A stretch of 64,000 bases of DNA from Anadara kagoshimensis (GCA_021292105.1 CM037869.1:33206835-33270834); one strand, 5' to 3'; shown: positions 39,425 through 50,784, counted from the stretch's first letter. Notes: a model not told the origin generated them from the letters alone. A program made the numbers and translations.

Positions 39425-42400
39425 CTGCAATAGTATAATAGACAGCAGATTTGAATAAAATTTTAACACAAGTTTGAAGAAAAAATATTTTACCTTATGT
39501 TAGTCACATAACACAAGACCATGTAGTTTTCAGAAAAAGACTATAATCAATGTATACATATATCTCTGAAAAAGACTATAATTAATGTATACATACATCT
39601 CTGAAAAAGACTATAATCAATGTTTACATACATCTCTGAAAAAGACTATAATTAATGTATACATACATCTCTGAAAAAGACTATAATTAATGTATACATA
39701 CATCTCTGAAAAAGACGAATTCAAGTCAATTCGCCCCACGGTAAATTCGCCCCGTCTAATTCGCCCCACTTTCATCAAATTCGCTCCCATGTCAAAATTG
39801 CCCCCACTTCTTGTAAATTCGCCCCCGCTGTCATCAAATTCGCCCCATGTCAAAATGGCAGTAGCTATGATATATATATAGAATAATACATATCAGACCG
39901 AGGACTTTAGCCTGAGGTTTGATATTGGTCAAGGTCTGATATGGCATATGATATGGATTTCACAATGTTTTATTCTGTTTATCATAAACTTAAATTTTTA
40001 CCATTTAAAACAAATACTTGCATTAAATACAGACATTTATCTAACATTAGACTAGTTTTTCTATCTGATTTGACGAAATACAAGTTTTATCGAACACGCA
40101 TGTTACAGAATCTTGTATCACCACAGTGTGGTGATACAATATTGGCGGTAAAGTGCACGTGCACTTTCTCATTGTGACGTCATCAGGGAGTCTTCGATTT
40201 GTCATGTCATTACTACAGAACAAATGTCATAACATAGTTCAGTGGTTTTCTGTGGTAAAATGTAATTTTTTCACATAAAGTATTGTTTTTTATTGTTTTA
40301 AATAACCTAATTGGAAATGTTAGATAAAAATACTATATACACAGTATGTATGTACAACCCTTCATATCAGGTCCAGTCTTTTTTTCGTAGCTGTATCACT
40401 ACTCATCGCGCAAGCACTGTGTATATAATATGTATGCACGGTGTATATAATATGTATTTATCAAGAATATAACACAAAAATCAACTTGGCGGCAATTAGA
40501 CTATTTAGACTATTCTAAATGCATTCCTCCAAATAATCCCATTGGCATAATATTCTTCGTTTATTTATAAGGCGTAAGGATGCCATCGAAGAATTTTCTA
40601 ATTAATAAAGTGATTAGATCTATTTGGTCCGAGTAGCCGGTCTGATATTGATGCGGCTTTTTTGACCCGGCACGTGCGGTCGGTGATATGGATAACGTCA
40701 TTTTAGCCGTATCTAGGCATGCAGAAACTACGTACTTACTACAAATTATAATAAATTTCGTTAACACGATGCAAAACTTCCCAGATATGAATACCTGCTG
40801 TCAACCTATGGAGACTCCAAAGAGGGAGATCTCCCCCCTTGACAGTGCTGCTCGGTGGGAGATTTTGCATAACAATATTTTTTGTGTAAAAACCGACTAA
40901 AACACCATTCATACCTCATTCAATTGTTTAATCTTCATCAAATTTTAATAATCTGAACAGAGACCCATTGCATAATGTTTCTTAGAGTTTTAAATACCGG
41001 TAATATTTTCAGAATGGTCATAAGATTGAAATACTACATTGTATATTCACTACTATTGTTCCAGGGAACTTAGATAGTGGCTTTTTGTCAATTAAGGTTT
41101 TATGTTTAATATTTTATATTCAATGCTACACATATTGAATCTAAAATATAAAAGCCCAATTAAATGTCAAAAAATAAGTGTTCTACAGCCCTCTGGTTTT
41201 GCTCTACATACCGAAAATTAGTTGATTTTTAAACACTGCACATATGCCTCTCGTTATTCGTGCCTTGTATGCAAAATTAGAGCATTGCATGAAGGGTAAT
41301 TATTATACATATACATGAGTATGAGTAAAACCCGAACCACACACCTGTAAGACAACCTTGTTTTTACCTGTGTGATAATAATGAGTATGCAGGTCAACCA
41401 GGTGTGATGTACACCTATCTGAGGTACATTTAGGTATATATACAACACATTGATTTTTTCTGTTATGAAAGACGACAAAAGTTTCGGTATACAACTGTTT
41501 TGTAATTCAAGTTCAATTCAGCAAACCTCTTAGGTTTGATAGGTGATATGATTTTATTTACAGGAATATCAAAATAAGTAACAATATTACAATACTTGAT
41601 TTTATATTAAAGATAAATCGACTATCTAAGTTACCTGGAACAATTATTATAGTTACTGCATGTTTACTAAAACCTTTTTTTAAATTTTATTTCACTCTGT
41701 TTATTGTTAAAAGTGCATAATAACTTTATAATAAGCTTCTGATATTTTTCATGTCATAGTTGAGCATGACATTTTTTTATAAATGAATAATTAAAACAAA
41801 TTGTTTGAAAATAAACTAAAGATGAATAAAATTATGTTGTTTAATGTCATAATGATAAATGAATAAATACACCATATTCTAGAATAATGCCAGTCTTACA
41901 TTATTCCTGTCAATGCTGAAAATTCACAATATAGATAGTTCTTTTCTTGTTTGAGTTATCCCCCTTTGGTAAACAACATGGTTTGACAGATGCTCCCCCC
42001 TCCCACTTTTTAGCAATGATTTAACCATTTAACATCGAGCGATCCGATAATGCTTTTATTTATGGATTATTTCGTGAAAAGGGAACATTCTAAGCAGGTC
42101 TGTTACATTATTCAAAAAAAATTGAAGTGCAATGTGCAATTTATGTTACCGGTACCTCCTGTATGCAGTACTGTTTTACCTATGTATACCCGATATACAC
42201 AGGTGTTATTCTAGTACCCGTGCTGTTAATTAACCATTTATGATCAATCATGGGTGGATAGATTAATTAGTGTCTCTATACAAACAATCAACATCTGGGA
42301 TCTTAAAAATTTGAGTAATTAATTCATAAGAGAAGACTTCGAAACAAGAGGCCCAATAGGGCCTGTAACGCTCACCTGGGCCGTTAACAGCACAAAAACA

Positions 42401-45400
42401 CAATAAATACTACATTTAAGGAGCAATAACTCTGATGTGGATATTTAGATATTTATGAAACTTGCTACTCGCATCTGTGACCTTGACCTTTGAACCAATG
42501 ACCATAATCTATATATCAAAATGATGATTGCATCAATACCAACAATATTCTAATATACATGCCTATACAAAAAGTTCATAGTTTTCTAGATAATGAATCT
42601 TTTTGGTATTGTTTTGCAACCATGACCTTGATCTTTGGACCCATGACCTTTTTCTATACATCAAAAAGATTGTTGTATTAATACCTACAATATTCTAATA
42701 TAAATGACTATATAAAAAGTTAATAGTTTTCGAGATAATTAACGATTTTGGTATTGTTTTGCTAATGTGACCTTGACCTTTGGACCCATGACCTTTTTCT
42801 ATACATCAAAATGATCGTTAAATCAATACCTACAACATTCTAATATACATGCCTATACAAAAAGTTAATAGTTTTCAAGATAATGAACCATTTCAGTATT
42901 CTTACGCATCTGTGACCTTGACCTTTGAACTAATGACCTGAATCTTTATATCAAAATGATCGTTACATCAATACCAACAAAATTCCAATATACATGTCTA
43001 TACAAAAAGGTTATAGCTTTCAAGATAATTAACCTTTTTGGTATTGATTTGCTACTGTGACCTTGACCTTTGGACCCATGACCTTTTTCTATACATCAGA
43101 ATGACCGTTGTATCAATACCTACAACATTCTAATATACATGCCTATACAAAAAGCTTATAGTTTTAAAGATATTGATCCATTTCAGTATTTTTTCGCATC
43201 TGTGACCTTGACCTTTAAAACAATGACCTAAATCTATATATCAAAATGATCGTTACATCAAAACCAACAACATTCCAATATACATGTCTATACAAAAAGT
43301 TTATAGTTTTCAAGATAATTAACGATTTTGGTATTGTTTTGCTACTGTGACCTTGACCTTTGGACCCATGACCTTTTTCTATACATCAAAATGATCGTTG
43401 TATTAATATCTACAACATTTTAAAATACATGCCTATACAAAAAGTTAATAGTTTTCAAGATAATGAACCATTTCAGTTTTCTTTCGCATCTGTGACCTTG
43501 ACCTTTACACCAATGACCTGAATCTATATATCAAAATAATCATTACATCAATACCAACAATATTCTAATATACATGCCTATATAAAAAGTTTATAGTTTT
43601 CGAGATAATAAATAATATTAGAAAGGTAAAAAATTAGGTCATGACCTTCATAATTGACCTTGACACCATTTTGAGGGTAATTACAAGAATATGTCAAAAC
43701 TGAAAACCCATGTTATTATCTGGTCATATAGTCAAGTTATAACAATTTAAAAATATTTTACGATTTTTGCAAATTTAAACGCAAAAACGCGTAACCTATT
43801 TTTGAACCAAATTTCATGAAATGAACAAAATTAAAGGTTAAGACTATGTAGAATCCAAATATCACATCAGTTTTTGCCTCCAATGAGTGGTTCAAGAGAA
43901 GAAGATTTTTTTAGGTTTTGTCTATTTTTAGTAACAGCGGCCATCTTGGATATTCGATCGTCATGATTTGAACAAACTATAGTTAGACTCTGTCAAGGAC
44001 CTTCCATGGCAAATTTGGTTTCATTTGGCCCAGTAGTTTCGGAGGAGAAGATTAAAGTTTACTGATGCAAGCACGGACGCACGCACGCACGGACGCACGC
44101 CTCGCCATGCCATAAGCTAACATGGCCTTTGGCCAGGTGAGCTTAAAAGGGAAGTCAAATCAGAAGATTTTAACCTTCGAGCGGGAGAAGCAGTGATTGC
44201 AGGTGATTCCAAAATTTTTGTCTTGATATCGGTAGACTCCCTCTCATATTGGGAGGGTTGGCAGGTATGGATATGAGGAAAATTTATTGGCGTTCACACA
44301 CATGGAATATAAAAATTGATTTTAATGCAGTATTTCACAGATATTGAAACAAATATCAAGTCCAATTTAAATAGTGTTTGTTTGTTGTTGTTGAATGTTG
44401 CTTAACCTCACATCAGCAATTTTTCATCTATTTGCAACAAAAACTACTTTATTAATCTCTGTGTATTAATCTATGAACAAGTTCGTGTATGCATGTGAAG
44501 TGCCAGTATGTTTATGGTCTGCCTTGTACCAGTGTGCACTCTGGGAGACTTTAGGGTGCTACCTCACCGAGTCAGTACACAGCAGACAAGCGTACCGCTT
44601 CCCCAGTCACCTTATACTGACACTGTGTGAACCAGTAAAGGTCAACAGCAAGGAAAATTCACTTTCCCATATGTGGTATGACCATCTGAGAGGGACTCGA
44701 ACTAAACAGTGAGAGACTCTATATTTGTAAACTGAAGTTTTATCCGTTAGGTCACTGTGGCCTCTCTCTGTCAATGTTTTCAAATACATACCACTTGTAT
44801 TATAACCTCACAAAGGTCCAATAAAAAATAAGATCAATTTTCTTGCAGTCGACCGGAAACGAGTTATTCTTCTTAATTTAACCCAAGTACGGAGCCCCTG
44901 AAGGGACACACTTGAAAAAAATATTAAATCGTAATAACGATATACTAAATCGTTATAACGATATATTAAATCGTTATAACGATAAACTAAGTCGTTATAA
45001 CGATATACTAAATCGTAATAACGATATACTAAATCGTTACCACGATATACTAAATCGTTATAACGATATATTTCAACTAATGTAGAAATGGCGGCCGAAG
45101 GGTCTGTCAGCGTACAGGCTCGAGGGTACCGCATACACCAGTGTACCGGACAGACACCAGTGTACCGGAAACGGTCATGTCTAAGTAGTATATGAATTCG
45201 GATAGAGAAAAAGTCGCAGATTTATATATTTACTTGATTGTTTCAGTAATAATGCACTATGTGTTACATTTTATATCTTGCAAATAAAGAAATTCAATGT
45301 CCTATATGCCTTAATGGATACAAAAATTAATTTTTTAATTTATTTCGCCAAATGATCCCTTTGTTAAAGCCTTAGTGAGCTATAATGATCGTTACGTGCA

Positions 45401-48400
45401 TGTTAAAATGTTGATGTTATTGTGTTTTATAGGATATTGAAAATGTTCCTTTCTAAACACACTACTAGATTTAACACTGAAAACATGTTGTATTTTATTG
45501 CTTTATGTTGCTGCTTTCTTCTTGGTTAATGTCCCACCATTTTGGAACTGACCACTTTAGTAAAGATTACAAGTGAAACATGAGGCACATGGACCTTAGC
45601 GCTCACCTGAGGTTGTGTACATCTATCTCATGCAATGCCTTATGGTCAATTTTTTTCATTAAAGAGCATGTCAACACATTTGCCAATGTCCAATTTGAAT
45701 GATCAAAGTGTGGATTCCTATGTTTTAGAGGGCTACTGATCAAATCTACTCGATTTGCCAGTTAAAAATTCATCTTATAGGAACATTTTTTTGCTGCAAC
45801 CAGTGATAGTGCTGTCGAGTGCCATATAACTCTTCTCTCTGTTTCCGCCAAAATTCAGCTGGGCTACTAATGTTTGCATTACAAATGGTTGCCTGGACTC
45901 AGATTATCTAAGCCTGGAAGGTTGAATGTTTTGCATCCCTGTTTGTTGAATTCAGTTATGCAACGTCTGTATCCAGGGATAGAAAAAACATGTCTAGTGT
46001 TGCTTCGTCAGTTGCTTTGCTGATCTGTCCGACATGAGAACGTCAAATATTTGCCAAATATATGATAGGTATTGCTAGGTATATGATGAAAATTGTCAAT
46101 TAAATGTTATTATTATCAAGTATATGATGATAGAGTCAATTACATGTATATGGTGATTACTGCCAAGTGCATGCAGATTCTTGCCAATTTCAATATGGTT
46201 TTTGTAAAGTATATAATGGGAATAGTCAAGTACATGATAGGTTTGGTCAAGTAAATGATGGATATTGTGAAGCAAATAATCCTTTTGTTATGCCATTAGA
46301 TAACAATTGAAAGAATAACTGAAGTCAACATTTTTGTGTTTCTTCTTAGAAATTCTCTTGACTTGCTCTCATTTGAATAATGAAACATTAGTTTTCTTGA
46401 TCTGATGATCGACAATACTTTCAGTTCGATCATGTAGCCCTTTTATGATGAAACTGTTATTTGTCTCAACAGTGATCTGCAGCTATTATTTTAGTTACAA
46501 TTGGTTTTCCACTGGTTTTGTACAAAACACGGTCATGTCTGCTGATTTTATCTATTTCCTGCATTACCGCAATGTTTTTTAACAAACGTTATTGGGCTTG
46601 TGCTCAAGACAACAGACAAATAACTATTACCCAGCTAGCTAATTTTAAATCACAATTTAATATTTTTGCTATATTGCCATATCTCAGAGATGGATCAGTA
46701 TTAATACCTCTAAATATTCTGACCACTTCCAATATATTGGTCAACAGCAATGGCAGGTGCCTGTTGTGGGCAAGAAAACATTTTATCACAGATCTTAGCC
46801 TTGACATGCTTAATCGGTGCAACAGGGTGTGCCTCGGCTTGCCACATTCAACATTAAATAAGTCACAGTTACTTATTCAACATTCGCCTTCCATTTATAA
46901 AACATCCAATAAAACAAATTTTATCACATTTCACGATTAAATGTCACTACCAAGTATGGTTAACCCCAGTGCCTCGGAACACATTGGCTTAAAGTCTCAA
47001 TATAAACCATTACCATCATACAGTATCTATAGACGGAAAGTAAAGTGCCTGAACAAAGTGAAGCTTCACTACCAAGTGTTGTAATCAATGTCTTGGAACA
47101 CATTGGGTAAAACATTCAATAGACGTACTGTAGATTTCATATAGTCGTAAAGTAAACTGTTCGAGCATAGTTAGGTTTATATTGTGGTAAACAGTTGGTA
47201 ACATCGTGTTGATATACTACTCTGAGGCAATGTCACTGTTTCATGTAGTGCTTTGGGACACTTTGACCTAAAGCAGCAATCTTAGCATTTATCATTACAC
47301 AATAAATTTTACATATGTGGAAAGTAAAGGTTCTGGCATGGTGAAGTTTTCACTGCATTGACAATTTGAAATTCAAGTTATATATAAAGTATAAACAATG
47401 TCACTACCAAGTATCTATGTTTCCATTCCTGGTAGCCAAAATCGCCATTGGCTACTAATTTCTGAGGAATTCTTTCAAAAAGTAACCTATTTTAGCAAAT
47501 TTGTGGAAAAATACTTTAAAAAGGACTATATTTTCACAAATTTTGGAAATTTGGCTACTAATTTTTTAAAATTTATGGAAACCTAGAGTATGATTCTCTT
47601 CAGTTTAGTGCCTTGGATCTCATCCATCTAAGCCCTTGGAATATGTATAAAGTAAAATTTTCGGGCAAAATGAAACTTCGACTGTTTGGTAATTTTTGAA
47701 ATACCTTATTGTAACACCTCATGTGGGCATTGTCACTATAAAATAGAAACAGATCTAGGGAACACATTTTGAAAATCAACAAAATATGTATATAAAATAC
47801 GGTATTTTTCTATAACTATAAAAGTACTTGCCATCGTCAAATAAAAAAAAAATAAGGTCAACGCTAAAAATGAGTATCAATACCCTCGGAACACATGTTC
47901 CGGAAGTAACATAGGATGTACCATATATAATATTTTAATAAAACCGAAGAGTAAGGGGTTTAGGTAAACCAACTATTCCATTGTGCCCGGATTTCGAAAG
48001 TGTTATTTTGTAACACTACATTTTGGCAATGCCAATATTCTTGGACCTTTAGAACATATGTTCCGAAAGTAACAAATCGGGTATATATTAAATTACTACT
48101 ACATCCACCACCATACTCGTGTTGTATATCACATACTACAGATCCATACACTACATCCACCACCATACCCGTGTTGTATATCACATAACTACAGACCCGT
48201 ACACTACATTCACCACCATACCCGTGTTAATATCTTAATTGTCTTTTGAATAATTCTTTAGTTTAAAATTAGTTAATATATAAGATACATACATCCATTC
48301 TATGAGTTTAAATGGACTGTTATATGGCTGCACGGTACTTTAAGAATATAATGGAATCCAGACATACATAATTAAAAAATTAATTTTTGTATCCATTAAG

Positions 48401-49165
48401 GCATATAGGACATTGAATTTCTTTATTTGCAAGATATAAAATGTAACACATAGTGCATTATTACCAAAACAATCAAGTAAATATATAAATCTGCGACTTT
48501 TTCTCTATCCGAATTCATATACTACTTAGACATGACCGTTTCCGGTACACTGGTGTCTGTCCAGAACACTGTTGCATGCGGTACCCTCGTGCCTGTACGC
48601 TGACAGACCCTTCGGCCACCATTTCTACATTAGTTAAAATATATCGTTATAACGATTTAGTATATCGTTATAACGATTTAGTTTATCGTTATAACGATTT
48701 AATATTTTTTTCAAGTGTGTCCCTTCAGGGGCTCCGTACCTAAGTAATACACTTTGTTGATATTTATTTGTTGTGCGAGTATTTGACATAGGGGCAGTGT
48801 CTGCCCATGTGACAACAGTAATAATTCGTTCCAATATCCTCCATATTTACCTTTTCCAATAATTCTACGATTTCATCTTCTTTGATGTCCTTGGCTTTTT
48901 TCTTCATGGACTTAGATGCTTTGGTTTCTGATTGTCGTATAACTGCAGCAATGATTTCCACATGGCTCACCTTCTTAGGTGTAGCAGTATTTGTACTTGC
49001 AGCGTCATTACAAAACTTTGAGCATGAGGTTGTCAAATACTTTGACGGGAAGAGCGCCCTTCTTAAATGGGGACCATGTAATAATGACCTCTGTAGACTG
49101 ATGATAAATGTCTTATTCAATTTCTTCATAAACATCGTCTTACATACTCTAAGCGATAAAAACAT
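38117..49165 (-). CDS. mTERF-family mitochondrial protein, copy 1 (two-exon gene)
   Basis: Exon 1 is 48851-49165 (105 codons, phase 0, donor AAAAG|GTAAAT); exon 2 is 38117-39424 (435 codons plus stop, acceptor ACTATTGCAG). Joined product is 540 residues. The first ~50 residues are Arg/Lys/Ser/Leu-rich with no acid before residue 54: a mitochondrial presequence. Exon 2 shows mTERF helical repeats, e.g. KLEFLLEHNIPSNDIVNHI and GFSIEDIKSCPLLLGH. mTERF proteins bind mitochondrial nucleic acid or ribosomes and act in mitochondrial transcription, termination or translation; which subfamily this is cannot be said. The open frame upstream of 39424 starts at GTG and is intronic. The intron is 9.4 kb and full of repeats. 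A minus-strand AATAAA lies at 37984-37989. Confidence 0.82.
39530..39715. repeat. Tandem repeat, unit 35 bp, about five copies
   Basis: CTGAAAAAGACTATAATTAA recurs at 39566, 39601, 39636 and onward, each followed by TGTATACATACAT. It lies in the mTERF copy-1 intron, just upstream of exon 2. Confidence 0.85.
39716..39862. repeat. AATTCGCCCC minisatellite, about seven copies
   Basis: AATTCGCCCC(AC/GT/GC) recurs at short, uneven spacing of about 17-30 bp with CATCAAATTCGC and CATGTCAAAAT between. GC-rich against an AT-rich background; follows the 35-bp array directly. Confidence 0.8.
39885..40450 (+). repeat. Hairpin repeat P, copy 2, with two perfect palindromes
   Basis: The right part (40200-40440) matches 21500-21790 in reverse. 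40113-40139 is a perfect 27-nt palindrome around one central base (TTGTATCACCACA-G-...). 40150-40167 is the perfect palindrome AAAGTGCACGTGCACTTT. TGACGTCA follows at 40175-40182. The left end has AGACCGAGGACTTTAGCCTG and a GTCTGATAT inverted motif. Confidence 0.65.
40451..41055. other. mTERF intron: nothing recognised
   Basis: Moderately GC-rich patch near 40620-40720 (GCCGGTCTGATATTGATGCG, GACCCGGCACGTGCGG) of unknown type; otherwise AT-rich. Confidence 0.3.
41056..41645. mobile_element. Possible MITE, about 590 bp
   Basis: Ends ATTGTTCCAGGGAACTTAGA (from 41055) and, in reverse complement, ATTGTTCCAGGTAACTTAGA: about 22-bp TIR with one mismatch. The interior includes repeated CACACCTG / CAGGTGTG motifs at 41338-41420. 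No ORF. Confidence 0.55.
41646..42342. other. mTERF intron: nothing recognised
   Basis: AT-rich sequence without visible repeats; a GGTACCTCC/GGTGTTATTCTAGTACC neighbourhood near 42150-42220 has no match elsewhere in the window. Confidence 0.25.
42343..44150 (+). mobile_element. Minisatellite element type 1, copy C (variant ends)
   Basis: 5' end ACAAGAGGCCCAATAGGGCC then TGTAACGCTCACCTGG; 3' end hairpin TGGCCTTTGGCCA then GGTGAGCTTAAAA. The core has about eight units of about 145 bp (TGTGACCTTGACCTTTGGAC). The 3' unique part contains GCGTAACCTATTTTTGAACC and (GCAC)n-like GACGCACGCACGCAC. Confidence 0.8.
44385..44768 (-). mobile_element. SINE-B copy
   Basis: Minus strand: GTGGCCTAACGGATAAAACT-like head near 44760, CACATATGGGAAAGTGAATT, CCTTTACTGGTTCACACAGT, end GATGTGAGGTTAAGCAACAT. 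Same order as the 56.4-kb copy. Confidence 0.7.
44881..45345 (+). repeat. Inverted-repeat arm with 21-bp palindrome array
   Basis: Outer end TACGGAGCCCCTGAAGGGAC; then seven 21-bp units TAAATCGTTATAACGATATAC (44924-45072), each centred on palindrome TCGTTATAACGA or a variant; then GGTCTGTCAGCGTACAGGCT and a doubled ACACCAGTGTACCGGA. It is reverse-complementary to 48365-48745. Confidence 0.8.
45573..45770 (+). mobile_element. Minisatellite element 5' end, decayed copy D
   Basis: ACATGAGGCACATGGACCTT then AGCGCTCACCTGAGG, followed by ATGCAATGCCTTATGGTCAA, like the 5' unique part of copy B (35040-35160). No core or 3' end follows. Confidence 0.5.
45771..46039. other. Nothing recognised
   Basis: Unique-looking sequence between the decayed element and the TATATGATG-rich stretch. 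Confidence 0.25.
46040..46290 (+). repeat. Degenerate short tandem repeat
   Basis: Phrases like TTGTCAAGTATATGATG recur about eight times at 25-40 bp intervals (GTCAAGTACATGATAGG, GTCAAGTAAATGATGG, and so on). Confidence 0.5.
46291..46939. other. mTERF intron: nothing recognised
   Basis: Open frames exist on both strands at 46518-46940 (140 codons, + strand, opening at TTG) but show no domain, and the two strands overlap. Treated as chance. Confidence 0.3.
46940..48075 (+). repeat. Highly diverged tandem or paralogous repeats
   Basis: A unit of about 100-150 bp with GTGCCTCGGAACACATTGGC, GGAAAGTAAAG and GTGAAGCTTCACTACCAAG recurs near 46970, 47085, 47250, 47610, 47880 and 48030, each strongly mutated. 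The 47400-47585 part resembles 13920-13990 (AAAATCGCCATTGGCTACTA). Confidence 0.45.
48096..48235 (+). repeat. Tandem repeat, unit 52-53 bp, about 2.7 copies
   Basis: CTACATYCACCACCATACYC starts at 48099, 48151 and 48204, followed by GTGTTGTATATCACATA and an ACAG.CC.TACA phrase. Confidence 0.85.
48365..48745 (-). repeat. Partner inverted-repeat arm, three palindrome units
   Basis: AATTAAAAAATTAATTTTTG, TCCATTAAGGCATATAGGAC, TACTTAGACATGACCGTTTC and three 21-bp ATCGTTATAACGATTTAGT units (48638-48705), then GTCCCTTCAGGGGCTCCGTA. It lies just downstream of mTERF exon 1, in its intron. Confidence 0.8.
48851..49165 (-). CDS. mTERF copy 1, exon 1 (mitochondrial presequence)
   Basis: Starts MFLSLRVCKTMFMKKLNK, continues through SLQRSLLHGPHLRRALFP and a Ser/Thr/Ala linker to a Lys-rich end (ETKASKSMKKKAKDIKED), ending at VELLEK. 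An in-frame Met at residue 11 or 13 is an alternative start. The frame and phase fit exon 2 exactly (315 nt), which supports joining them, though the junction is inferred and not seen in a transcript. Confidence 0.72.
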
Positions 49166-49330
49166 TTTTGTCAGGAGGACAGAACAATAAATCCGAAATC
49201 CGGCATGCCCTCTTCTGGTTACAGAGAAAACGTACCCTACCAGAACGTACCCAAATTTTTACCAAAACGTACCTAATCCCAGAAATACCGGTTGTCAACC
49301 ACACAATGATATATAATTAATTTATTATAT
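49166..49330 (-). promoter_or_regulatory. Putative mTERF copy-1 upstream region with three AACGTACC boxes
   Basis: AACGTACC occurs at 49229-49236, 49244-49251 and 49266-49273 (GGTACGTT on the gene strand), 64-108 bp upstream of the ATG. Clustering before a start codon suggests regulation or a local repeat; no factor is assigned. Confidence 0.3.
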
Positions 49331-49333
49331 ACA

Positions 49334-49361
49334 GTATATATATATATATATATATATATAT
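49334..49361. repeat. (TA)n microsatellite
   Basis: About 14 TA units. Confidence 0.9.
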
Positions 49362-49539
49362 TGTAGTGGAATTAAATAACTGATGATGATGAGACACAAA
49401 CTGATAACCTAGCCTATTTGTAATAAGTTTCATTTAATCGTAATATTTGCGTTATTCACAGCATAACCATATTAGAATTTGTTACTATCCAGTCAGAATA
49501 GTTAAAACAAACTACACACATTTTTACGATATTTGTAAT

Positions 49540-49582
49540 AAATAAATAAATAAATAAATAATAAATAAATAAATAAATAAAA
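49540..49582. repeat. (AAAT)n microsatellite
   Basis: Two adjacent AAAT runs separated by one shifted unit. A short (GA)n run lies at 49640-49656 and another, (GA)n/(AAAG)n, at 50131-50171. Confidence 0.85.
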
Positions 49583-50311
49583 ATCAACAGATATTTACTG
49601 AATTGAAATGCTATTTTTCGATATTTTTTCCGAGTCTGGAGAGAGAGAGAGAGAGATTTTTTGTCAGTTTGTATTGTTTGGGATAAAACATTCATGTTTT
49701 GTTTGGGATAAAACATTCATTTTATGCAATCTGCTGTCTGGGAGTTTGATTATAACATCAGATAAATTAGAGAAATTTTGATAATTTTTGTATGTAAAAG
49801 TGTAATTATTGCATTAATTATTGTATTTTAATTGAGATTAGTGCCTTGGTTTTCTTTTGATTCAGCCATTTACAATATCATCACGGTCGCTGTGAGCTAC
49901 CGTGGCACGACGTATGTAGAATTGGAATTAAAAAAAAAAATACTTGCCGCATCTTTCTTTGATAATTCATTGTGTTATCTATGAAGCTAGTTTAATTCAG
50001 TGTCTAGTTTGTCACCATACACAGTGGCGGACCCAGATTGTAGAGAGGCATATAGAACTGAAGGGAGTAGTTATATACTCTCTGGTTTTGAATTCTATTT
50101 TGATTTAACTCCATGATCTGATGATACCATGAGAGAGAGAGAGAGAAAGAAAGAAAGAGAGAGAGAGAGAGATTATCATGTTACAATTATATTAGGAAAT
50201 AATTTTAATATAAAATTGATGATAAGAAAAGCGAAATTATTAAATTATTTGTATTCTTTGTTTTCACGACTTTCGTATTTGCAGTAAGTGTCGGTTATTT
50301 TCTTCCTATTG
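49583..50311. other. Intergenic: GA microsatellites, otherwise nothing recognised
   Basis: 49660-49720 has a direct duplication of TTTGGGATAAAACATTCAT. No ORF or TIR recognised. Confidence 0.3.
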
Positions 50312-50784
50312 ACGATGGAGCCCAAATTTAAATGTAAAATTGCTTTACAACAATTAAATATTAAAATTGGTCCAAGAAAGAGATATAGAAACCTGTGTGT
50401 CAGTGCAAATATTTACATTTAAAAAAAGAAAGGGAAAAATTGGCATATTTTCTACGTGTTATGATATCCACTAAAAATAATAATCCATGTACTAATAAAA
50501 CATTTTTCCTAACAATTCAAATATATTTATTTTATTTGTCTCAACCTCTTGTACATATTTTTGGACCAAGAACTTCTGATGAGGAACTTTGTTCTGGAAA
50601 GACCACCAGTGCTGCAAAATTAACAAATAGACCTCAAGTAACTAGTTCAATTCACTCGGCTAAGAGATTCTGTATCTTTCACCTCTATAAGTTTGTAAGA
50701 AACGGTAGTACATGCAAAAGGCCACATATATTATTATTGGATGCCGATTGTTTGTTGAAAGACATGTACACTAAAATTATGTAA
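50312..50784 (+). pseudogene. Possible degenerate gene sequence, unknown
   Basis: 50313 opens MEPKFKCKIALQQLNIK then IGPRKRYRNL and stops. 50395-50784 stays open for 129 codons without a clear start codon, including GPRTSDEELCSGKTTSAAKL. The second part faintly recalls the end of a BEN domain, but this is not convincing. The tract adjoins the foldback element at 50882, so it may be its flanking host or a transposon remnant. Confidence 0.2.

Noticed and set aside
39425-39469. N-terminal extension of mTERF copy 1 in the open frame (residues before AGIKPT)
   Set aside because: The frame starts with GTG and contains the polypyrimidine/acceptor sequence; the same intron end is present in copy 2, and exon 1 joins at 39424 in phase.
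44808-45134. ORF with heptad YRYNDLV repeats (and LNRYNDI at 48634-48834)
   Set aside because: A 21-bp repeat read in frame always gives a seven-residue repeat; the peptide is a by-product of the palindrome array.
46518-46940. 140-codon + strand ORF
   Set aside because: Opens at TTG, has a 72-codon ORF on the other strand, no domain, and lies inside the mTERF intron between repeats.
50395-50784. BEN-domain gene
   Set aside because: Only a vague resemblance of about 30 residues, no start codon and no splice partner in phase; kept only as a low-confidence possible remnant.
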